Source: Planctomycetota bacterium (GTDB taxonomy: Bacteria > Planctomycetota > PUPC01 > JACPCR01). Taken from it: a DNA stretch of 64,000 bases. The notes below the pieces were generated by a model. The model had not been told where the DNA came from. It made no database searches and saw nothing but the letters and a program-made list of their open reading frames with translations. Positions 63,484 to 64,000 of the stretch are shown piece after piece. Location: assembly GCA_016179685.1 (NCBI GenBank), contig JACPCR010000053.1, positions 62,001 to 126,000 on the forward strand. The letters run 5' to 3'. The first letter of the stretch is position 1, and each line of letters begins with the position of its first letter. The translations under genes were made by a program, and so were the position numbers.

Positions 63484-64000
63484 ATGACCCATGCCACCAC
63501 CATACGGACATCGAAGCTGAAGGTTCTTCTCATCGAGGACAATCCCGGAGACGTGTTCCTTCTGAGGGACATTCTCGGGGAGGAAGGGAACGCCCAGTTC
63601 AATCTTGTTGAGGTGGATCGCCTGGCCGACGCGCATGAGCTTCTTGAAGGGCAGTTATTCGATGTAGTTCTTCTCGACTTGAGCCTTCCGGACAGCCGCG
63701 GCCTCGAGACCCTGGCCCGCGTGCACGAGGCCGCGCCCCAGCTTCCCATTGTGGTCCTCACGGCCCTGGATGATGAGAGCCAGGCCATCCAGGCGGTGCA
63801 GTGGGGCGCCCAGGACTACCTCGTCAAGGGCCAGGTCAACCGGCCCCTCCTTCACCGTGCGCTTCGATACGCCATTGAACGCAACCGCCTCCAGGCAGCG
63901 ATCCGCAGCCTGACGCTGGTGGACCCCCTCACGGGGCTTTACAACCGCCGAGGCTTCCTGACCCTGGCCGAGCAGTATCTCAAGCTCGCCCACAGGACGA
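63484..64000 (+). CDS. Response regulator with GGDEF domain (3' end outside window)
   Basis: The frame is open to the window end. MTHATTIRTSKLKVLLIEDN starts a REC domain with the phospho-acceptor Asp in DVVLLDLSLPD (about residue 62), TALDDE and a Lys in YLVKGQ. After a linker helix, SLTLVDPLTGLYNRRGFLTL marks the start of a GGDEF domain, so it probably makes cyclic-di-GMP. Whether the GGDEF motif itself is intact cannot be seen. Confidence 0.88.
   Translation, partial: MTHATTIRTSKLKVLLIEDNPGDVFLLRDILGEEGNAQFNLVEVDRLADAHELLEGQLFDVVLLDLSLPDSRGLETLARVHEAAPQLPIVVLTALDDESQAIQAVQWGAQDYLVKGQVNRPLLHRALRYAIERNRLQAAIRSLTLVDPLTGLYNRRGFLTLAEQYLKLAHRT

Overview
The window is about 64 kb of high-GC bacterial chromosome, by eye above 60% GC. 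It carries roughly 45 protein genes, no rRNA, no recognisable tRNA and no CRISPR array. Gene content points to a Planctomycetota-like or neighbouring lineage (PVC group, Hydrogenedentota or Sumerlaeota are all possible; the sequence does not decide). The signs are four Hanks-type Ser/Thr kinases (two with zinc-ribbon N-termini, one fused to FHA, one fused to PEGA and formylglycine-enzyme domains), a CRTAC1-like FG-GAP/UnbV protein, a secreted glycosidase-like protein with a CBM9 domain, an exo-rhamnogalacturonan-lyase-like protein, several sugar isomerase/epimerase and Gfo/Idh/MocA genes, a PhyH dioxygenase and a FHA-CpaF ATPase.

Layout: 1-5 kb holds a 5'-truncated kinase, dinB and a DadA-like oxidoreductase. 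5-19.5 kb is a secreted polysaccharide or glycan locus: FG-GAP protein, 1908-residue secreted protein, FGE-like protein, RG-lyase-like protein, amidohydrolase and a TIM-barrel isomerase. 19.8-25.4 kb holds a MNT/HEPN toxin-antitoxin pair, a MgtC/DUF4010 transporter and an uncharacterised AAA+ / coiled-coil membrane module. 25.6-38.9 kb holds FHA-CpaF, a PIG-L deacetylase, a SufR-like regulator beside an Mrp/PCP_red operon, a creatininase, an isomerase, a YkgJ-type cysteine-cluster protein, a five-bladed-propeller glycosidase-like protein, PhyH and a possible glycosyltransferase. 39.5-47 kb holds a MazE/Doc pair, an ERCC4 nuclease, an oxidoreductase and the kinase-PEGA-FGE giant. 47-64 kb holds a zinc-ribbon kinase, a YyaL-like protein, queG, yqeC, a second oxidoreductase, dnaK, a FHA-kinase, purE, dtd, mtnA, a hydroxyacid dehydrogenase, a BatE-like TPR protein and a response regulator-GGDEF gene cut by the window end.

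The most unusual feature is between the genes. At least ten distinct families of short intergenic repeats occur, mostly long near-perfect palindromes sitting just 3' of stop codons. Several families share a fixed central core while the outer arms differ completely between copies yet stay complementary, as if fixed cores had been combined with different stem arms or the arms had co-varied. Other intergenic DNA includes a ~150-bp structured repeat in four copies (one with a second repeat nested inside it), tandem heptamer arrays, and two gene fragments (one a hepT remnant) abutting copies of the same ~60-bp element.
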